Assembly: GCF_001678945.1 (NCBI RefSeq)
Contig: NZ_CP015124.1
Span: forward strand, 868,001 to 932,000
DNA from: Phaeobacter gallaeciensis
GTDB taxonomy: Bacteria > Pseudomonadota > Alphaproteobacteria > Rhodobacterales > Rhodobacteraceae
Length of the DNA: 64,000 nt
Direction of reading: 5' to 3'
In this document: piece after piece, positions 7,992 to 17,906 of the stretch
Layout: each line of letters begins with the position of its first letter
How positions within the stretch are numbered: the first letter of the stretch is position 1
Program-made: the position numbers and the translations under genes
The notes under the pieces: model-generated
Databases searched by the model: none
What the model was told of the DNA's origin: nothing
Seen by the model: only the letters and a program-made list of their open reading frames with translations

Positions 7992-9142
7992 CACTTGCCC
8001 TCCGTCCGGCGCAACTCGTTAAGGGGCAGATAAGGCACCACGCCCTGGCCGCCTTCGCCGACGGACGAGTCGATGATGACTTTGTCCACGTTGCCCAGCA
8101 CCTCTTCCATGGTCTCCAGATACAGACGCTTGCGGGTCACCTCAGGCGCCTTTTCATATTCGGCAAGAACCGCCGAGAAACGGCTGGCTTCACCGCTGGC
8201 CTGGTTGACCACCTGAGCACGATAGGCTTCGGCCTCTTCCAGCGTCTGTGCGGATTGACCCCGTGCGGAGGCCAGTTTCCGGTTGGCATAGGCATCCGCT
8301 TGTTTTTCCAGACGGTCACGTTCCTGACCGGCGGACTGCACTTCGCGGAAGGCATCCTTGACCGGCTCTGGCGGATCGGCACCATCAAAGTTGACCCTGA
8401 CGATGTTCACGCCGCTGTCGTAGCTGTCCAGCGTCGACTGGATCAGCTCCTCAAGCCGCGAGGTGATCACACCCCGATCCCGGTTGAGGATCGGTGCCAG
8501 TTCGGACTGGGCAATGATTTCCCGCATAGCGGATTCGGCGACAGCCTGAATCGTGGCCCGCGGATCGCGCAGGTTGAACAGGTACTTGTCCGGCTCGTTG
8601 ATGTTCCAGACGACCTGGAAATCGACGTCGATGATATTCTCATCGCCCGTCAGCATCAGCCCGGCATCAACCCCGCGCGAACCGGCGCCGATGTTCTCGG
8701 TCTGCTCGACCAGAACCGGGATCACCTCGTAGGTGACCAGCGGCCAGGGGGCAAAGTTCAGACCGGGCTGGCCGGTATCCCAGTATTCGCCAAGGAACAG
8801 TTCGACAGAGCGTTCTTCGGTCTTGACCGAATAGAAGCTGGCCATGCCCCACAAAACCGCAGCGGCAATCGCGCCAATGGCTACGGTGCCTTTGGTGAAC
8901 AGCGGCGCACCGCCGCCAGAACCACCGCGACCACCACCACCGGAGCCATCACCGCCCCGGCCGCCCATCAGGACCCGGAATTGCTCCTGGCCCTTCTTGA
9001 GCAGCTCGTCGATTTCGGGAATCTGAGGATCCTCGGGGCGACGGCCACCGCCGCCGCCACCGCCGTTGTTATCGCCCCGGTTGCCTCCACCGCCACCGGA
9101 AGAGCCTCCGCCCCCCCAGGGACCACCGCTATTTCCCGCCAT
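7991..9142 (-). CDS. hflK: HflK, SPFH/band-7 protein regulating FtsH
   Basis: The 383-residue protein has the usual cytoplasmic N-terminus made of Gly-rich runs (residues 4-80), one transmembrane helix at about 90-107 (GTVAIGAIAAAVLWGMASFY), a band-7/SPFH domain and a C-terminal coiled coil (QEREDRLEKQADAY-like region). It pairs with HflC to control FtsH-mediated quality control. The start at 9142 (MAGNSGGPW) has AGGAG upstream; an in-frame ATG at 9169 is less likely. Order rpiA, gor, hflK, hflC on the minus strand with short gaps suggests cotranscription. Confidence 0.93.
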   Translation of the reverse strand: MAGNSGGPWGGGGSSGGGGGNRGDNNGGGGGGGRRPEDPQIPEIDELLKKGQEQFRVLMGGRGGDGSGGGGRGGSGGGAPLFTKGTVAIGAIAAAVLWGMASFYSVKTEERSVELFLGEYWDTGQPGLNFAPWPLVTYEVIPVLVEQTENIGAGSRGVDAGLMLTGDENIIDVDFQVVWNINEPDKYLFNLRDPRATIQAVAESAMREIIAQSELAPILNRDRGVITSRLEELIQSTLDSYDSGVNIVRVNFDGADPPEPVKDAFREVQSAGQERDRLEKQADAYANRKLASARGQSAQTLEEAEAYRAQVVNQASGEASRFSAVLAEYEKAPEVTRKRLYLETMEEVLGNVDKVIIDSSVGEGGQGVVPYLPLNELRRTEGK

Positions 9143-9221
9143 GTGTCTCCTATCCCTTTGCTGCCGCATGGTTGCGGCACATGTTTTCCTGCGACCTAAC
9201 CTGTGGTCCGAAACCGATAAT

Positions 9222-10577
9222 TCAAGCGGTCCGGACCGGAGTCTTCATCGTCACAAGCTCTTCGGACATGGTCGGGTGTACCGCCACGGTCCGGTCAAAG
9301 TCTTCTTTTGTCGCGCCCATCTTGACCGCAATGCCTGCCAGCTGGATCATCTCGCCCGCACCGGGTGCGACGATATGGCATCCCAGCACCTTGCGAGTGG
9401 CCTGGCTGACGACCAGTTTCATCAGAACCCGCTGGGCGCGCCCGGCAAAGGCCTGCTGCATCGGCTTGAACGATGTCGCATAGACCTCGATCGGCTCCTG
9501 CTTGGCCGCGTCTTCCTCGCTCAGACCCACGGTGCCCATTTCAGGCTGGGTAAAGATCGCCGTCGGGATCAGCTCATGATCCGGGCTGGTTGGGTTGCCG
9601 TTGAATACGGTTTCGACAAAGGCCATGCCTTCGCGGATCGCCACCGGCGTCAGGTTCACCCGGTCGGTCACATCGCCAATCGCATAGACAGACGGCACAC
9701 CGGTCTGGCTGTATTCATCGACCAGGATCTCGCCCTTGCGACCGCGTTCGATGCCAAGACCTTCGAGCCCCAGATCATCGGCATTGGGGGCGCGACCGGT
9801 GGCATACATCACCTGATCGAACAGCGCCTCGTCGCCATTGGTGGCCTTGACGCGGATCTTGTCGCCTTCGCGGGCCATCTCGATCACGTTGGTGCCCAGA
9901 TGCAGGTTGATCCCGGCCTGGCACATTTCATCAGAGACTAGACCGCGGGCCTCGTCATCGAAGCCGCGCAGGATCTGCGCACCGCGGTAGTACTGCGTGG
10001 TTTTCACGCCCAGACCGTTCATGATGCCGGCGAATTCACAAGCGATATAGCCGCCACCGACAATCAGGATGCTTTCGGGCAGCTTGTCGAGGTGGAAGAT
10101 ATCGTTCGAGGTAATCGCCAGATCGCTGCCCGGGAACTCCGGTACGATGGGACGGCCACCGGTGGCAATCAGGATGTGCTTGGCGCTTTTACGGCTGCCG
10201 TCAGACAGCTCCACGGTATGGGTATCGACCAGTTTCGCGCGCGCATCAAAGCTTTCGACACCGCTGTTTTTCAGAAGATTGCGGTAGATCCCTTCCAGCC
10301 GGTCCAGCTCCGCTTCCAGCTTGCCCTTGAAGGCATCCCAGTTGAAGGCGCCCGGCTGAATGTCCCAGCCATAGGCCTGAGCATCCTCGACCATGCCCGA
10401 GTATTCGCTGGCAAAGACCATCAGTTTCTTGGGCACGCAGCCACGGATTACGCAGGTCCCGCCATAGCGGTCTTCCTCGGCCAGTGCGACCTTGGCACCA
10501 CCGCCAGCCGCCACCCGCGCCGCGCGTACGCCGCCGGAGCCACCGCCAATGACAAAGAGATCATAATCAAAACTCAT
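9222..10577 (-). CDS. gor: Glutathione-disulfide reductase
   Basis: The 451-residue flavoprotein reduces oxidised glutathione with NADPH. It has the N-terminal FAD dinucleotide fold (FVIGGGSGGVRAARVAA), the redox-active disulfide in GGTCVIRGCVPKK, a second Rossmann fold for NADPH (ILIVGGGYIACEFAGIMNGLG) and the C-terminal dimer interface with the catalytic His in VAVHPTMSEE. Length and motifs are typical. It starts 15 bp after rpiA on the same strand, so NADPH-related pentose phosphate and redox genes are probably cotranscribed. Confidence 0.93.
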   Translation of the reverse strand: MSFDYDLFVIGGGSGGVRAARVAAGGGAKVALAEEDRYGGTCVIRGCVPKKLMVFASEYSGMVEDAQAYGWDIQPGAFNWDAFKGKLEAELDRLEGIYRNLLKNSGVESFDARAKLVDTHTVELSDGSRKSAKHILIATGGRPIVPEFPGSDLAITSNDIFHLDKLPESILIVGGGYIACEFAGIMNGLGVKTTQYYRGAQILRGFDDEARGLVSDEMCQAGINLHLGTNVIEMAREGDKIRVKATNGDEALFDQVMYATGRAPNADDLGLEGLGIERGRKGEILVDEYSQTGVPSVYAIGDVTDRVNLTPVAIREGMAFVETVFNGNPTSPDHELIPTAIFTQPEMGTVGLSEEDAAKQEPIEVYATSFKPMQQAFAGRAQRVLMKLVVSQATRKVLGCHIVAPGAGEMIQLAGIAVKMGATKEDFDRTVAVHPTMSEELVTMKTPVRTA

Positions 10578-10592
10578 GGAATTTCAGCCTTT

Positions 10593-11381
10593 TCAGTCCG
10601 CCAGATCCGTGAACAGGTTGTCGGTCTCGACAAAGTCGAGCCTGTCCTTCTCCACGGTTCCTTCATTGATATCGCGTGTTTCAACCTCACCATCGCCATA
10701 GCCGATGATGACGGTGTCACAAATATCGATAAAGAGTCCGTTTTCAACCACACCGGGGATCTGGTTCAGCACCATGGCAAGCTGTCGGCAATTGCCGATC
10801 CGCTTCAGATGCAGGTCCAGAATATAGTTGCCTTCATCCGTCACAAACGGCGCATCACCATTCATCCGCAGCGTCGCTGTACGCCCCAGAACATCCATAG
10901 AAACAAGGGTTTCCTCGATCAACGCCTGAGTGGTCTGCCAACCGAAGGGAATCACCTCTGCCGGAAGCGGGAAAGCCCCCAGTGTTTCCACCTCTTTTCC
11001 GGCATCGGCGATAACAACCATTTGATCGGATGCGGTCGCGACGATCTTCTCCTGCAACAGCGCACCGCCGCCGCCCTTGATCAGGTTGAGGTCGGCGTCA
11101 AATTCATCAGCACCGTCGATGGTCAGGTCGAGCCACTTGGCCTCATCCAGCGAAATCACCCGGATGCCCATTTCACGTGCCAGCTCTGCCGTGCGGGTCG
11201 ATGTCGGCACCGCCGTGAAACTCAGCCCCTGTTCGCGCACCATCTCGCCAAGGCAGCGCACCAGCCAGGCGGCGGTGGATCCGGTTCCCAGCCCCACGCG
11301 CATGCCATCCTCGACCAGATCGGCAGCCCGTTTCGCAGCAACGAATTTTGCCTTGTCGATGGGTGACAGTTCTCCGGCCAT
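10593..11381 (-). CDS. rpiA: Ribose-5-phosphate isomerase A
   Basis: The 262-residue protein interconverts ribulose-5-phosphate and ribose-5-phosphate in the pentose phosphate and Calvin pathways. Signature segments are VGLGTGSTAAWLV (phosphate loop), TIDGADEFDADLNLIKGGGG and EKIVATASDQMVVIAD. The ATG at 11381 gives a standard-length enzyme; the frame is open for another 110 codons upstream but that part has no similarity I recognise. It is divergent from the GST gene across a 180-bp shared upstream region. Confidence 0.93.
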   Translation of the reverse strand: MAGELSPIDKAKFVAAKRAADLVEDGMRVGLGTGSTAAWLVRCLGEMVREQGLSFTAVPTSTRTAELAREMGIRVISLDEAKWLDLTIDGADEFDADLNLIKGGGGALLQEKIVATASDQMVVIADAGKEVETLGAFPLPAEVIPFGWQTTQALIEETLVSMDVLGRTATLRMNGDAPFVTDEGNYILDLHLKRIGNCRQLAMVLNQIPGVVENGLFIDICDTVIIGYGDGEVETRDINEGTVEKDRLDFVETDNLFTDLAD

Positions 11382-11561
11382 AGTAACGGCTCCGTGATAA
11401 GGGTTTGATGGCCTTATAAAGAATGTCCCCCGGAAGGGCGAGAAACAATTCCACGGCTTTTGCCATGTATCCTTGGCGGCTGCGGAGCCTTTGGCGTGTT
11501 TCCTATTGGAAACGCCGGAAACGGACGTTACCCCTGTGACGAGTATTTCTAAGGTTGCCCC

Positions 11562-12269
11562 ATGACGCCCAGCTACCGCCTTCACTATGCCCCCGACAAC
11601 GCCTCGCTGGTGATCCGCCTGGCGCTGGAAGAGATGCAGCAACCCTATGAGACGGTTCTGATCGACCGTCGGGGCGGCGCGCTGGACAGCCCGGCCTATC
11701 GCAGCCTCAACCCGCAAGGGCTGATCCCGGTGCTCGAAACGCCTGCTGGCACCCTATTTGAGACCGGCGCGATCCTTTTGTGGCTGGCCGACCGCCACGC
11801 TGCGCTGCTGCCGATGGCGGATAGTCCGGACCGGGGATGGACGCTGAAGTGGTTGTTCTTTCTGTCCAACACCCTGCATGCTGACCTGCGCATGTTATTC
11901 TACCCGCAGAAATACATCGGCGATGATCTGGCGCAGCAGGATACGTTGCACCGTCATCTGACCGCCCGCCTCACCACGCATCTGAGCACGCTGGAGCGCG
12001 CAGCCAGCGACGGCGGCATCTGGTTGGCGGCAGAGGATCCGTCGATACTAGACCTCTATCTCGCTTGCCTGATGCGCTGGATGGCGCTGTACCCCATGAG
12101 CCGGGATCGCAGCTGGTTCGATCTGGCCGACTATCCGCGCCTCTCTGCCATGCTGCACCGCCTTGAGCAGCGCCCCGCTACGGCTGCCGCCCAGACCGCC
12201 GAAGGTCTGGGTTCTGCGCCCTTCACCGCCCCTGTTTACGCAAATCCCCCAGAAGGATCGGCTACCTGA
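11562..12269 (+). CDS. Glutathione S-transferase family protein
   Basis: The 235-residue protein has a thioredoxin-like N-terminal domain (RLHYAPDNASLVIRLALEEM, LNPQGLIPVLET, and the glutathione gamma-Glu site FETGAILLWLAD) and an all-helical C-terminal domain. Ser14 or Ser15 after the first strand is the likely thiol-activating residue. The substrate is not readable. The TGA is directly followed by the ATG of sdaA with no spacer, which points to translational coupling with serine deaminase. Confidence 0.88.
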   Translation: MTPSYRLHYAPDNASLVIRLALEEMQQPYETVLIDRRGGALDSPAYRSLNPQGLIPVLETPAGTLFETGAILLWLADRHAALLPMADSPDRGWTLKWLFFLSNTLHADLRMLFYPQKYIGDDLAQQDTLHRHLTARLTTHLSTLERAASDGGIWLAAEDPSILDLYLACLMRWMALYPMSRDRSWFDLADYPRLSAMLHRLEQRPATAAAQTAEGLGSAPFTAPVYANPPEGSAT

Positions 12270-13643
12270 ATGTTCCTCTCCGTTTTTGATATGTTCAAAG
12301 TGGGCATCGGCCCCTCGTCCTCGCACACCATGGGCCCGATGGTGGCAGCGGCGCGGTTCCTTGACCAGATGCGCGCCTCGCCCTTTGATTTTCACGGGCT
12401 GCGCGCCTCGCTGCATGGATCGCTGGCTTTTACCGGCGTTGGCCACGCCAGTGACCGCGCCACCACCCTGGGCCTCGCCGGGTTCCGCCCCGACACCTAC
12501 GACGACGAAAAGGCCGAAGCCGCCCTGGCGCAGATCCGCGAGAGCGGTCAGGTCAGCCCCGAGGGGCTGGGCACGCTGGCCTACGATCCGAAGACCGACC
12601 TGATCTTCGACTACGATCACACGCTTGAAGGCCACGCCAACGGAATGATCCTGATGGGCACCGATGCGCAGGGCGACGTGATCCTGCAGCAGGTGTTCTA
12701 CTCTGTCGGCGGTGGCTTTGTCCTGACCGAGGAAGAACTGGCGGCAGGCAAGGCGACGGACGAAGGCGCGCCGGTGCCCTATCCGTTCAAATCCGCCGCC
12801 GAGATGCTGGAAATGGCGAAGCGCAGCGGCAAAAGCATCGCCGCCATGAAACGCGCAAACGAGGTCTCCCGCTGCAGTGAAATCAGCCTGAAAGAGGGCA
12901 CCGCGCGGCTGTGGCAGGTGATGAACGACTGCATCAACCGCGGACTGGAGCGCGACGGCATCCTGCCCGGTGGTCTCAGCATCCGCCGCCGCGCCAAGGG
13001 GATCCACGAGGCACTGATAGCCGAGCGCGGCATGAACCTGACTGCGCCGCATACGATCAACGACTGGATCAGCGTCTACGCGATTGCCGTCAACGAAGAG
13101 AACGCCGCCGGCGGACAGGTGGTGACCGCCCCTACCAATGGCGCAGCCGGGGTACTGCCGGCCGTCATGCGCTATTACCTCGATCACGTCCCTGGCGCAT
13201 CCGAGCGCAATATCGAGGATTTCCTGCTGACCGCCGCCGCAATCGGCGGGCTGGTGAAATTCAACGCCTCCATCTCGGGCGCCGAAGCGGGCTGCCAAGC
13301 CGAAGTGGGCTCCGCTGCCGCGATGGCGGCTGCCGGTCTTTGCGCCGTGATGGGTGGCACCCCCGAACAGGTCGAAAACGCCGCCGAGATCGCGCTGGAA
13401 CACCATCTGGGCATGACCTGCGATCCGGTCAAAGGCCTGGTGCAGGTGCCTTGTATCGAACGCAACGGTCTGGGCGCGATCAAGGCGGTTTCTGCCGCGT
13501 CGCTGGCCCTGCGCGGCGACGGGCATCACTTTGTGCCGCTTGATGCGGTGATCGAAACCATGCGGCAGACCGGCGCCGACATGAATGAAAAATACAAGGA
13601 AACATCGCTTGGGGGGCTGGCCGTAAACGTGCCAAATTGTTGA
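12270..13643 (+). CDS. sdaA: L-serine ammonia-lyase, single-chain iron-sulfur type
   Basis: The 457-residue enzyme converts L-serine to pyruvate and ammonia. The N-terminal beta domain carries [12 protein letters not shown], the family signature, and the alpha domain carries the 4Fe-4S cysteines in [22 protein letters not shown] and QVPCIERNG. Both domains are fused in one chain as in E. coli SdaA/SdaB. The start codon abuts the stop of the GST gene. Confidence 0.93.
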   Translation: MFLSVFDMFKVGIGPSSSHTMGPMVAAARFLDQMRASPFDFHGLRASLHGSLAFTGVGHASDRATTLGLAGFRPDTYDDEKAEAALAQIRESGQVSPEGLGTLAYDPKTDLIFDYDHTLEGHANGMILMGTDAQGDVILQQVFYSVGGGFVLTEEELAAGKATDEGAPVPYPFKSAAEMLEMAKRSGKSIAAMKRANEVSRCSEISLKEGTARLWQVMNDCINRGLERDGILPGGLSIRRRAKGIHEALIAERGMNLTAPHTINDWISVYAIAVNEENAAGGQVVTAPTNGAAGVLPAVMRYYLDHVPGASERNIEDFLLTAAAIGGLVKFNASISGAEAGCQAEVGSAAAMAAAGLCAVMGGTPEQVENAAEIALEHHLGMTCDPVKGLVQVPCIERNGLGAIKAVSAASLALRGDGHHFVPLDAVIETMRQTGADMNEKYKETSLGGLAVNVPNC

Positions 13644-13698
13644 TCAGGCAGGATTACCTGTCTTGCCCTTCCCGGGACGCCCGCCTAGCGTGCGTTTC

Positions 13699-14634
13699 AT
13701 GACCCAAGATCGTCCCCTTCTCGGCATCCTTCTGATGCTTGGCTTTTGCATCCTCGCGCCGCTGGGCGATGCGGTGGCCAAACTGCTTGGCCAGCATATC
13801 CCACTGGGAGAGCTGATTTTTGTCCGTTTTGCCGCACAGGTGATTCTGCTGATGCCGCTGGTCTGGGGGGGCGCCCGCATGTGGCGCATGCGCGGGCGTG
13901 TGCTACGGCTGACCTTTTTGCGTACCCTGCTGCATATCGGCGGGATCGGCGCGATGTTTACCGCCCTCAAATACCTGCCGCTTGCGGATGCGGTGGCGAT
14001 TGCCTTTGTCATGCCCTTTATCATGTTGCTGATCGGCAAGTTCATCCTGCTCGAAGAGGTCGGCCTGCGCCGCATCCTGGCCTGCGTTGTCGGCTTTGCG
14101 GGCACCCTCTTGGTGATCCAGCCCAGCTTTGCCGAAGTTGGCCTGCACGCCCTCTGGCCGCTGGCGGTGGCGGTGATCTTTGCCCTGTTCATGATGGTCA
14201 CCCGGCAGATCGCCAAGGAGACAGATCCGATCAGCCTACAGGCCGTATCCGGCACGATGGCCTGTGTTATGCTGGCGCCGCTGCTGCTGATCGGCGATCC
14301 GCTGGGGATCGAGGGTTTGCAGATCGTGGTTCCGGATCTGTGGACCAGCTTTCTGATGCTTGGCATCGGGGTTCTGGGCACCGGCGCGCATCTGCTGATG
14401 ACCTGGAGCCTGCGCTATGCCCCGGCCGCGACCCTGGCGCCAATGCAGTATCTGGAAATCCCGGTGGCCACCCTGTTCGGCTGGCTGATCTTCATTGAAC
14501 TGCCGGATGGCCTCGCCGCCCTTGGGATCACCATCACCGTTGCGGCGGGTCTTTACGTAATCCTGCGCGAACAGGCCGTGGCGCGGCAAGCGGCGCAATC
14601 TAGCAAGGCGCCGGTGACGCAATCGCCTGCATAA
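13699..14634 (+). CDS. EamA/DMT-family permease
   Basis: The 311-residue inner-membrane protein has ten predicted hydrophobic helices arranged as two EamA repeats (for example LLGILLMLGFCILAPLGD at the start and ALGITITVAAGLYVIL at the end). RhaT/S-adenosylmethionine-uptake-type drug/metabolite transporters have this layout; the substrate is unknown. ATG 13699 is preferred over a TTG at 13663. The 3' end overlaps the convergent thiamine pyrophosphokinase gene by 35 bp. Confidence 0.88.
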   Translation: MTQDRPLLGILLMLGFCILAPLGDAVAKLLGQHIPLGELIFVRFAAQVILLMPLVWGGARMWRMRGRVLRLTFLRTLLHIGGIGAMFTALKYLPLADAVAIAFVMPFIMLLIGKFILLEEVGLRRILACVVGFAGTLLVIQPSFAEVGLHALWPLAVAVIFALFMMVTRQIAKETDPISLQAVSGTMACVMLAPLLLIGDPLGIEGLQIVVPDLWTSFLMLGIGVLGTGAHLLMTWSLRYAPAATLAPMQYLEIPVATLFGWLIFIELPDGLAALGITITVAAGLYVILREQAVARQAAQSSKAPVTQSPA

Positions 14635-15271
14635 GTGCTGCCAGATAGTGGCGCGGCACGATGCCCAGCAACCCCGGCCCATCCGCTTCGATCCAGACCG
14701 GTCCCACGGCGCGGTTGGATGTTCCGATCCGGCTGGTCGGGCACATCTGAAGCCCCTCGATCGGCCAGACCAGCCCACCGGAGCGTCCGGTTACCGGCTG
14801 CATCGGGAACAGCGACACCACATCGCCCGCCGCCATCGGCAGGGCAATACGCCGGGTGACGTGAAATACCAGTTCAGTCGCACCGATCAGAATGCAGGGG
14901 CTGCGCCCGGGCTGGATCAGCGTGTGAAAGGCCGCCAACTGGTGATCGACGCGCGCCCCAAGAAACCCCGCCCCCAGCACCACCGGCGCCCGGATCGACC
15001 GCAGCGCCTTGTCAAAATCCGTGGTGTCCTGCTCTGGAAGATGGAACAGGTTTTCCGCAGGCAACCGGTTTTGTACCGCCTCAGGCAGCGAATCGAAGTC
15101 CCCGATCACCGCCTCAGGTACGTGTCCCTGCTCCAGCGCAGCCCCCGCGCCGCCGTCCGCAGCCACGAGCACCGGCGCATGGCGCAACGCCTCATTCAGG
15201 TCTTCCAGACCCAGATGACCGCCACCAACCAGGGTTACTGGCGTCATCTCATCAACAATCAGCTTATTCAT
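14600..15271 (-). CDS. Thiamine pyrophosphokinase
   Basis: The 223-residue enzyme makes thiamine diphosphate from thiamine and ATP. Key segments are VAADGGAGAAL, AVIGDFDSLPE and DTTDFDKAL, the catalytic Asp-rich motifs of the TPK fold, followed by the small beta C-terminal domain with the GLVWPIEGL and SN segment. The start at ATG 15271 is chosen over an open frame reaching 15316. It overlaps the EamA gene end by 35 bp on the opposite strand. Confidence 0.88.
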   Translation of the reverse strand: MNKLIVDEMTPVTLVGGGHLGLEDLNEALRHAPVLVAADGGAGAALEQGHVPEAVIGDFDSLPEAVQNRLPAENLFHLPEQDTTDFDKALRSIRAPVVLGAGFLGARVDHQLAAFHTLIQPGRSPCILIGATELVFHVTRRIALPMAAGDVVSLFPMQPVTGRSGGLVWPIEGLQMCPTSRIGTSNRAVGPVWIEADGPGLLGIVPRHYLAALMQAIASPAPC

Positions 15272-15410
15272 GCCGGGATTTCTCGCAGATCTGGAAACAG
15301 GCCACAATCTAAACACAAAATGATACGATCAATTGCACGGATTCGCGCAGAATTTGACGACCTGATCCATACTGTAAACGTCAACGACTTTGGTGAGGAC
15401 GCGCAGCCCT

Positions 15411-17567
15411 ATGGTACAAAATAACAAAGTTTTGACCGTTTCTTACGGGACATTCTCCTGCACGCTGGAAGGGTTCGAGGACTCCTTTGGCACCATGAAG
15501 GCGATTGCAGAGTATTTTCGTGACCTGGCCTCTGACGACCGGTATTTCGGTGCCGAACCGCCGCAGCCCGACGCAGACATGCTCGCCCGTATTGCGCAGC
15601 GGGAGATAGCACGTCAGGTCGAGGCCCGCACCAGCACCGAAGGCATCCATCTGCGCGCCGCCACAGCGCCACAGCCCGCGCCCGCTGCAGACGCAGCGGT
15701 TTCAGACGCACCGACTGGAGAAGCGCAGGTTAGAGATACCCAGAAAACAGATGTTGAAGACATTGTCGCTCCGACTAGCGAACAGTCAGAGCCGACAGAA
15801 CACAGCGCAGCCGAGCCGAGCATCGAAGAACCCCCGGCGCCCGAAGCTTCTGCCGACGAGGCCGCAGAAGAACCCGCGGACGCAACGGATACAGATGAGG
15901 CGGACGGCGATGCCGCCCCCCTAACCGAGGAAGGGCAGGCACAGCCCCCGGCTCCTGACGCGGACAAGATCGCCGCCATCTCGGCCGCTGCCGCAGCCCA
16001 TGACAGTGAAGCCGAGGCTGCAGAAGACGAAGATTCGAAACCCGCGAAAGCAGCTGAAGACGAAAGCGCCGAAGCGGAAATCGCAGAGCCGAAAGCGCCG
16101 AAGCGTGACGCCGCTGCCGCCGAAAGCATCGCCGCCAAACTGCGCCGGATCCGTGCCGTGGTGTCCCAGACCCCACAAGAGGATTTCTCCGAAGACGAAC
16201 ACGCCGAAAGCATCCTGTCAGAGGCCGCAAGCGACATCTCCGAAGCCCTGGCCGAGGACGCGGCCGCAGAGGAAGCCAAAGTCGACGAAGACACTTCGGA
16301 GGATGACGAGATCTCTCGCGTTCTGGCCCAGCTGGACAAAAGCAACGCCGAAGCCGAGGACAGCGTAGCGGATCAGCCCGTTGTAGAGGCAGCGGTTGAA
16401 GCTGAACCTGCGCCCGAGACAGCCCCGGAACAGGAAACCGCGCAGCCAGAGGCACAGGCTGAACCGGAACAGGCTGAACCAGCCGCCGAACTTGACCAGG
16501 CCGAGCCGGAAGCGGCTGAGGAGGCGCGCCGTCCGATGCGCGCCCGTGTTATCAAAGTCAAACGGGCCGATCTTGAACAGGTTGTCGCCACAGGTGCCCT
16601 GACAAACCTTTCCGACAGCGCCGAGGACGAGCCCGCCACTGCCTCCGCAACCCCTGGCGTCGACAGCAGCCTGTCGGACGAGGATGAAGCCGATCTGATG
16701 CGCGAGCTGGCAGAGGTCGAGGCCGAACTCCTCGCCGCCTCGCAAGAGACCGAAGAAGACCGGCAGGAAGAGCAAAAAGCCCAAACCGCGACGGCAGAAG
16801 AAAGCACCGAAGCGGCAGCGGCCGCAGAGGATGTTGCCAAGAAACGCCCGGCAGCCCCTTCCGCAGATTTCCCCGACAGCGATGTATCGCGGCTGATGGA
16901 TGCAGCAGATGCCAAACTCGACGCGCCGGAAACCGCCTCGTCGCGCGAAACCTACGGCCATCTGCGCGCCGCAGTGGCAGCAGCCGAGGCAGATCGCTCT
17001 GCCGGTGGCAGCGCAGGTAGCGAAAACAGTGAAGACGCCTACCGCCAGGATCTGGCCAGCGTGGTTAAACCGCGTCGGCCGGTGCCGACCGGTGCCCGCA
17101 GCGCGCGCGATCGCAGCAATGCGTCCCGTCCCGCGCCTTTGAAACTGGTGGCGGAGCAGCGCATCAATCCCTCCCCCGCAGCCGAGGATAGCGCCAGCGG
17201 CACGGCGCAAGCCACGCGCCCCGTGCGCCCGCGTCGGATTTCGGTGCTGAAGGATGAAGGCTCTGCCTCGGATGCCACTGCCGCAGATTTCGCGGCCTAT
17301 GCCGCAGAGCGCGGCGCGGTCGAGCTGCAGGATCTGCTGGAGGCTGCAGCAGCTTATATGAGCTTTGTCGAAGGCCGCGATCACTTCTCCCGCCCGCAGT
17401 TGATGAACAAGGTGCGCGATGCAGGCGCTGCCGAATTCAATCGCGAAGACGGGCTGCGCTCCTTTGGGCAGTTGCTGCGGGAAGGCAAGATCGAGCGCTC
17501 CGAAAACGGCCGCTTTGCCGCAACCAAGGAAACCGGCTTCCGCCCGGCCAAACGGGCCGTTGGCTAA
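15411..17567 (+). CDS. Large acidic Ala/Glu-rich protein with conserved N- and C-terminal blocks, function unknown
   Basis: The 718-residue protein has three parts. Residues 1-60 form an ordered block (VLTVSYGTFSCTLEGFEDSF, then MKAIAEYFRDLASDDRYFG). Residues about 75-600 are low-complexity and strongly acidic (Ala, Glu, Asp, Pro, Gln runs), very likely disordered. Residues about 615-718 are again ordered (LQDLLEAAAAYMSFVEGRD, RPQLMNKV, LRSFGQLLREGKIERSENGR) and look like a winged-helix or similar small fold. A short basic patch (ARVIKVKRADLEQV) sits near residue 380. There is no signal peptide, so it is cytosolic. GGTGAGGA lies upstream of ATG 15411 and a terminator follows at 17607. I do not recognise a function; a scaffold or nucleoid-associated role would fit the architecture. 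Confidence 0.8.
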   Translation: MVQNNKVLTVSYGTFSCTLEGFEDSFGTMKAIAEYFRDLASDDRYFGAEPPQPDADMLARIAQREIARQVEARTSTEGIHLRAATAPQPAPAADAAVSDAPTGEAQVRDTQKTDVEDIVAPTSEQSEPTEHSAAEPSIEEPPAPEASADEAAEEPADATDTDEADGDAAPLTEEGQAQPPAPDADKIAAISAAAAAHDSEAEAAEDEDSKPAKAAEDESAEAEIAEPKAPKRDAAAAESIAAKLRRIRAVVSQTPQEDFSEDEHAESILSEAASDISEALAEDAAAEEAKVDEDTSEDDEISRVLAQLDKSNAEAEDSVADQPVVEAAVEAEPAPETAPEQETAQPEAQAEPEQAEPAAELDQAEPEAAEEARRPMRARVIKVKRADLEQVVATGALTNLSDSAEDEPATASATPGVDSSLSDEDEADLMRELAEVEAELLAASQETEEDRQEEQKAQTATAEESTEAAAAAEDVAKKRPAAPSADFPDSDVSRLMDAADAKLDAPETASSRETYGHLRAAVAAAEADRSAGGSAGSENSEDAYRQDLASVVKPRRPVPTGARSARDRSNASRPAPLKLVAEQRINPSPAAEDSASGTAQATRPVRPRRISVLKDEGSASDATAADFAAYAAERGAVELQDLLEAAAAYMSFVEGRDHFSRPQLMNKVRDAGAAEFNREDGLRSFGQLLREGKIERSENGRFAATKETGFRPAKRAVG

Positions 17568-17606
17568 TCCGACGCGGTAGGGTTTTGCACCCAAACCATC
17601 CAAACG

Positions 17607-17637
17607 AAAAGGCGGGCCGAACAGCCCACCTTTTTTA
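17607..17637 (+). terminator. Intrinsic terminator after the acidic protein gene
   Basis: AAAAGGCGGGC (17607-17617) pairs with GCCCACCTTTT (17624-17634) with one mismatch, followed by more T residues. Confidence 0.7.
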
Positions 17638-17666
17638 CATTTGGATATGCTCTTACCGGACCAGGT

Positions 17667-17906
17667 CTATTCTTCCGGTGGCTGATCCGGGTCGGCCTGG
17701 CCGATACCCCGGAACACGAACTTGAACGGTAGCGCCCAGGCGATGCCCAGCACCGCGTAGACCAGCAGTTCAACCACCACCGGCGGTCGGTTCAGCAGGT
17801 TGAGGATGGTCACCGCGATGACAATATAAAGCGGCATGCCAATCAGTAGCAGCACCAGCGCCCAGCGACGGCGGGCCTTGTAGCTGAGACGGGGTTTATC
17901 CGCCAT
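17667..17906 (-). CDS. DUF2842 small membrane protein
   Basis: The 79-residue protein has two hydrophobic helices (WALVLLLIGMPLYIVIAVTI and VVELLVYAVLGIAWALPFKF) with a conserved FRG at the end of the second. Length and pattern match DUF2842, a small alphaproteobacterial inner-membrane family of unknown function. Its ATG at 17906 touches the purA stop, so it is cotranscribed and probably translationally coupled with purA. Confidence 0.8.
   Translation of the reverse strand: MADKPRLSYKARRRWALVLLLIGMPLYIVIAVTILNLLNRPPVVVELLVYAVLGIAWALPFKFVFRGIGQADPDQPPEE

Noticed and set aside
12048-13529. 493-codon frame antisense to sdaA
   Set aside because: sdaA on the plus strand has all family motifs; the antisense frame is a GC-rich shadow without recognisable domains.
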